Assembly: GCA_944392255.1 (NCBI GenBank)
Contig: CALXVY010000017.1
Span: 1 to 35,140, forward strand
Source: an uncultured Alphaproteobacteria bacterium
GTDB taxonomy: Bacteria > Pseudomonadota > Alphaproteobacteria > RF32 > CAG-239
Direction: 5' to 3'
Length of the DNA: 35,140 nt
Of this stretch, positions 32,731 to 35,140 are shown in pieces. Each line of letters starts with the position of its first letter. Position 1 is the stretch's first letter. Below the pieces are notes generated by a model that was not told the DNA's origin, did not search any database, and worked only from the letters and a program-made list of their open reading frames with translations. Made by a program: the position numbers and the translations under genes.

Positions 32731-33807
32731 ATGGAAAAAATAATTCGTCGCAAGAGTCGTAAAATCATGGTCGGAAAGGTCGCAGTTGGAGGAGATGCTC
32801 CGATTAGCGTTCAATCTATGACCAATACCTTAACCTCAGATGCCAAAGCCACCATTGAGCAAATTCAAAGACAAGAAGCAGTTGGTTGCGATATTACACG
32901 TTGCTCTTGTCCGGATGAAGATTCAGCACGAGCCTTGAAAATAATTACCAAAGAGGTAAATATTCCGGTTGTCGCCGATATCCATTTTGATTATCGTTTG
33001 GGCATTTTAGCGGCAGAAAACGGAGCCGCTTGTTTGCGTATTAACCCCGGAAATATTGGTGGCGCCGATAGAGTAAAAGCGGTAGTTCAAGCCGCCAAAG
33101 ACCATGGCTGCTCGATTCGCATTGGTGTTAACGGTGGGTCGTTAGATAAAAGATTATTGGAAAAATATGGCGAACCCTGTGCCGATGCTTTGGTCGAAAG
33201 TGCTTTGGAACAAGCCAAAATGTTGGAAGACAATGATTTTAGAGAGTTCAAAATCAGCGTGAAGTCTTCTAACACATTAATGATGATTGATGCTTATAAA
33301 AAATTGGCTGCAGCTTGCGATTATCCTTTACACTTGGGTGTAACTGAGGCCGGTGGCTTGAGAACCGGAACCATTAAGTCCGCCATGGGAATTGGTGCTT
33401 TATTGATGGATGGTATCGGTGATACTTTGCGCGTTTCTTTAACGGCAGATGTTGAAGAAGAAGTCAAAGCCGGATACGAGATTTTGAAAGCGCTGGATTT
33501 AAGACACAGAGGCATTCGCATTGTTTCTTGCCCGACTTGTGCCAGAAGAGGGTATGATGTTCAAAAGACCATAGAGGCTTTGGAAGAAAGATTAGCGCAT
33601 ATCAATCAACCTCTGAGCTTGGCGGTTATGGGCTGCGTGGTCAATGGCCCCGGAGAAGCCGGACATACCGACTTTGGTGTTTGCGGCGGAAGAGGGGATG
33701 AAAACATGATTTTCATCGGCGGCAAGCCCGATCATAAAGTAAAAAATGAAAATATTGTTGACGAATTGGTTCGTTTGGTAGAAGAAAGAGTTAAAAAAAT
33801 AGGATAA
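32731..33807 (+). CDS. ispG: 4-hydroxy-3-methylbut-2-enyl diphosphate synthase (IspG)
   Basis: A 358-aa [4Fe-4S] enzyme of the MEP isoprenoid pathway, converting MEcPP to HMBPP. The cluster ligands are visible: Cys267 and Cys270 in SCPTCARRG, Cys302 in [10 protein letters not shown], and Glu309. The N-terminal TIM-barrel blocks ([28 protein letters not shown]) are typical. Length is that of the compact bacterial form. The gene is 18 nt from prfA, so the two are probably cotranscribed. Confidence 0.97.
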   Translation: MEKIIRRKSRKIMVGKVAVGGDAPISVQSMTNTLTSDAKATIEQIQRQEAVGCDITRCSCPDEDSARALKIITKEVNIPVVADIHFDYRLGILAAENGAACLRINPGNIGGADRVKAVVQAAKDHGCSIRIGVNGGSLDKRLLEKYGEPCADALVESALEQAKMLEDNDFREFKISVKSSNTLMMIDAYKKLAAACDYPLHLGVTEAGGLRTGTIKSAMGIGALLMDGIGDTLRVSLTADVEEEVKAGYEILKALDLRHRGIRIVSCPTCARRGYDVQKTIEALEERLAHINQPLSLAVMGCVVNGPGEAGHTDFGVCGGRGDENMIFIGGKPDHKVKNENIVDELVRLVEERVKKIG

Positions 33808-33825
33808 TAAGGAAAGAAAGAATAG

Positions 33826-34899
33826 ATGTCATTTGCAGAAAAGTTAAGTAATGTAGTCAATCGCCACGATGAAATTCAGGCATTGTTGTCTGAACCGAAT
33901 GTCAGTTCGGAAGACTTAGTGCGTATGAACAAAGAGTTGGCCGCTTTAACACCGGTTGTTGAAGCAGTTAATGAAATGCGCCATGCCGAACAGAATATGA
34001 ATGATGCCAAAGCCATGATGGAAGATGCAGAATTAGATAAAGAAATGCGTGAAATGGCAGAGGCTGAGTATTATGAACTTAAAGAAAAATTGCCTGAGTT
34101 GGAAAAGAAAGTTAAAATTCTTCTCCTTCCCAAAGATGAAGAAGATGAAAAGAACGCCATTTTGGAAGTCAGAGCCGGTACCGGTGGTGATGAAGCAGCA
34201 TTATTTGCCGCAGTTTTGTTTGAAATGTATCAACGTTATTCACAAAAAATGGGCTGGAAGTTTGAGGTCAATGATGTGACCGAAAACGAGTTGGGCGGTT
34301 ATAAAGAAGCCACGGCCAAAATTACCGGTAAAGATGTTTTTGCCAGACTGAAATTTGAATCAGGCGCACATCGTGTACAACGTGTTCCGGTAACAGAATC
34401 TCAAGGTCGTGTTCACACATCGGCGGCAACGGTTGCCGTTTTGCCTGAGATTGAAGAGGTAGATATGTACATCAATCCGGCAGATTTGAAAATTGATGTT
34501 TACCGTGCATCAGGTGCCGGTGGACAACACGTAAACAGAACCGAGTCTGCCGTACGTATTACCCACATTCCCACAGGTGTTGTTGTTCAATGCCAAGATG
34601 ACCGTTCGCAATATAAGAATAAAGAAAAGGCTATGAACCACTTGCGAGCCAAATTGTATGATATGCAAAAAGCAAGTATCGATTCGGCATATTCTGAGAA
34701 AAGAAAATTGCAAGTCGGCTCTGGTGACAGATCGGAGAGAATCAGAACCTATAACTATCCGCAAGGACGTGTGACCGATCACCGCATCAACTTAACCTTA
34801 TATAAATTAGATGAAGTTGTGTCGGGTGATGCTTTGGATGAGATTATAGATGCTTTGATAACCGAAGATCAGGCACAAAAGCTCTCCGAGTTAGATTAA
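33826..34899 (+). CDS. prfA: Peptide chain release factor 1
   Basis: A 357-aa class I release factor reading UAA and UAG. The GGQ catalytic tripeptide lies in [13 protein letters not shown] (232-234). The RF1-type stop-codon recognition tripeptide is PVT (188-190), in [10 protein letters not shown], where E. coli has PAT. The [15 protein letters not shown] block and coiled N-terminus are normal. AAGGAAAG lies upstream of the ATG. No programmed frameshift is present. The terminator downstream is shared with the convergent autotransporter gene. Confidence 0.97.
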   Translation: MSFAEKLSNVVNRHDEIQALLSEPNVSSEDLVRMNKELAALTPVVEAVNEMRHAEQNMNDAKAMMEDAELDKEMREMAEAEYYELKEKLPELEKKVKILLLPKDEEDEKNAILEVRAGTGGDEAALFAAVLFEMYQRYSQKMGWKFEVNDVTENELGGYKEATAKITGKDVFARLKFESGAHRVQRVPVTESQGRVHTSAATVAVLPEIEEVDMYINPADLKIDVYRASGAGGQHVNRTESAVRITHIPTGVVVQCQDDRSQYKNKEKAMNHLRAKLYDMQKASIDSAYSEKRKLQVGSGDRSERIRTYNYPQGRVTDHRINLTLYKLDEVVSGDALDEIIDALITEDQAQKLSELD

Positions 34900-34910
34900 A
34901 GAAAAATAAA

Positions 34911-34937
34911 AGCTCTCCGATTGGGGAGCTTTTTTTA
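34911..34937. terminator. Terminator after prfA, probably bidirectional
   Basis: AGCTCTCC (34911-34918) pairs with GGGGAGCT (34923-34930), with one U-G pair, followed by T7. An A-rich stretch precedes it, so it may also end the minus-strand gene. Confidence 0.88.
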
Positions 34938-34942
34938 GTGTC

Positions 34943-35140
34943 TTAGAAAGCATAATTCAAACCGGCGTTCAAGCTTAAGTTCGTATAATCAGAACCGAAT
35001 GTGTAAGCAGTGTTAGCATAGCCGCTCCATTGGTCATCGAAGTTCATACTTCCACCGACTTCTAAACGTCCAAGAGTAGAGTTCTCTAAGCCATCAACCT
35101 TACGCAGAGAGGTGACTTGAACATCGCCGCTGCCAATGTT
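34943..35140 (-). CDS. Autotransporter beta-barrel protein, C-terminus (partial)
   Basis: The last 65 codons of a gene that enters from the right edge. The end reads DQWSGYANTAYTFGSDYT, then LNAGLNYAF and stop, with alternating polar and hydrophobic or aromatic residues and a terminal Phe, the hallmark of outer-membrane barrels recognised by the BAM complex. The pattern is that of the final strands of an autotransporter domain. The passenger is outside the window. Confidence 0.78.
   Translation of the reverse strand, partial: NIGSGDVQVTSLRKVDGLENSTLGRLEVGGSMNFDDQWSGYANTAYTFGSDYTNLSLNAGLNYAF

Overview
The window reads as chromosome of a low-GC, Gram-negative bacterium, most likely an uncultured host-associated alphaproteobacterium. 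This is inferred from the gene set (several lipoproteins, a RodZ-like protein, EI-Ntr/PtsP, an ispG-prfA pair, an autotransporter barrel), the AT-rich codon use and the 5S rRNA 3' end at the left edge. Exact taxonomy cannot be fixed from this sequence alone.

Layout. 1-112: 3' end of a 5S rRNA and the rRNA operon terminator. 441-8977: ordinary chromosome, with a small basic protein, a glycogen-debranching enzyme, lipoproteins, a membrane-fused spermidine-synthase-like protein, an HD hydrolase, a hexose-6-phosphate mutarotase and a small serine hydrolase. 9165-16418: an integrated mobile element of about 7.25 kb inserted at the 3' end of tRNA-Thr(GGU). 16401-35140: tRNA-Thr, trpS, a very acidic repeat protein, serS, a HAD phosphatase, a Memo-AMMECR1 / M49-like peptidase / L-serine dehydratase operon, a truncated DEAD-box protein, an isochorismatase-family hydrolase, a kinase-fold-like protein, a mannose-phosphate cupin, ptsP-rodZ, ispG-prfA and the C-terminus of an autotransporter.

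The element is the part most worth attention. It is bounded by a 19-bp direct repeat (the tRNA 3' end). Just inside each end lie three 6-bp GGTACA-type motifs at an exact 13-bp period. It encodes a tyrosine integrase, an HUH-type Rep/nickase-like protein, a roughly 600-nt non-coding region packed with hairpins and ending in a cloverleaf-like fold plus an intrinsic terminator, a membrane-anchored Mrr-type nuclease, a serine recombinase under a dyad-rich promoter, and a convergent P-loop ATPase. The original tRNA-Thr terminator is stranded outside the far att site, and the element brings a replacement, so the insertion history can be read directly. I interpret it as an integrative, possibly rolling-circle-replicating element with a putative anti-phage cargo (nuclease and ATPase). 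The defence role is inference.

The core genes cover translation (trpS, serS, prfA), isoprenoid synthesis (ispG), nitrogen-PTS signalling (ptsP) and cell shape (rodZ-like), mostly in short operons closed by strong intrinsic terminators, several of them bidirectional between convergent genes.
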